In this document: piece after piece, positions 29,304 through 29,619 of the stretch
How positions within the stretch are numbered: position 1 is the first letter of the stretch
Layout of the letters: each line of letters starts with the position of its first letter
From: Isohypsibius dastychi
Taxonomy: Eukaryota > Tardigrada > Eutardigrada > Parachela > Isohypsibiidae
Reading direction: 5' to 3'
DNA: 29,619 nucleotides
NCBI GenBank assembly: GCA_034696485.1
Contig: JAQIWT010000184.1
Coordinates: 1 to 29,619 of the forward strand
Made by a program: the position numbers and the translations under genes
Notes under the pieces: generated by a model
The model's input: the letters and a program-made list of their open reading frames with translations, nothing else
What the model was told of the DNA's origin: nothing
The model's database searches: none

Positions 29304-29619
29304 CTGGAAACAAATATAGATATCCTTCCGTAATCTTGCAGTAGTATTACAACAGTAGGGTGCTCGTTACCGAACCCCCCCCCCCCCCCTGAGGGAAACC
29401 TGTCTTCGTGAACCATTTTTTTGCCACATTCTGGATGTTCTTCTACGTTTTCTAGAGAATTTGCTATGGTATATGTAGATTTTTAATCGAACCTCACTGC
29501 CTCCCTGTGGAACAAGTCCTTCGTTCTGGAGTACCAGCTAGCCACCTCCCACCTTATTTATCAGAAATATACCGTAATTCTTCAATTAAGAGGGGGGGGG
29601 GGGGGGGGGGGGGGGGGGG
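29304..29619. other. Right edge with homopolymer tracts
   Basis: The 5' exons of the SLC6 gene (helices 1-2) should continue to the right on the minus strand, but the NVWRFPYL-type helix 1 motif was not found. A run of about 14 C lies near 29375-29388 and the window ends in a run of about 28 G (from 29592). The terminal run suggests that the assembly stops at a homopolymer. Confidence 0.6.

Overview
This window is nuclear DNA from a eukaryote, most likely a small-genomed invertebrate animal. Genes are interrupted by very short introns (43-70 nt in most cases) whose ends can be fixed by reading-frame continuity, and genes lie on both strands only 0.1-1 kb apart. The recognisable proteins are typical of animals with motile cilia or flagella: an ANKEF1 orthologue, a TEX9 orthologue, a V-ATPase proteolipid, an SLC6 transporter, an SLC22-like remnant and a TRC8/RNF145-type membrane RING protein. 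The phylum cannot be named from sequence alone. No rRNA, tRNA, CRISPR array or prokaryotic feature was seen.

Layout. 575-2261 (+) is a four-exon gene of unknown function. 3093-5465 (-) is a four-exon coiled-coil protein with weak likeness to CCDC83. 6208-8438 (+) is a multi-pass membrane RING-H2 E3 ligase of the RNF139/RNF145 type. 9123-9968 (-) is the six-exon V-ATPase c subunit, followed by 10126-11684 (-), a seven-exon coiled-coil protein. 12843-14476 (-) is TEX9, head-to-head across 181 bp with 14658-15815 (+), an unknown single-exon gene. 103 bp further on lies ANKEF1 (15919-19567, +, seven exons, long C-terminal extension). 20164-20800 (-) is a decayed SLC22-type transporter fragment. 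22359-24772 (-) is a four-exon basic/coiled-coil protein. 25716-25910 (+) is a possible small secreted peptide. 26743-29303 (-) is the C-terminal three quarters of an SLC6 transporter; its first transmembrane helices are not visible in the window.

Three short TA-flanked inverted-repeat elements (8650-8902, 12365-12456, 21050-21132) share a terminal motif and look like one MITE family. Several coiled-coil genes sit next to two genes of known axonemal, centrosomal or testis association, so the interval may be a loose cluster of ciliary genes. That functional link is an inference from neighbourhood and two orthologies.

The most noteworthy signals are at intron level. Two introns have donor-side sequence that nearly repeats the start of the following exon, as expected if introns arose by tandem duplication around AGGT. 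Two inferred SLC6 introns begin with GC, and one SLC6 intron is a stop-free multiple of three that would be mis-annotated as coding. The SLC6 protein also carries substitutions at residues that normally bind Na+ and Cl-. All exon coordinates were worked out by hand from frame, splice dinucleotides and protein similarity and need transcript confirmation.
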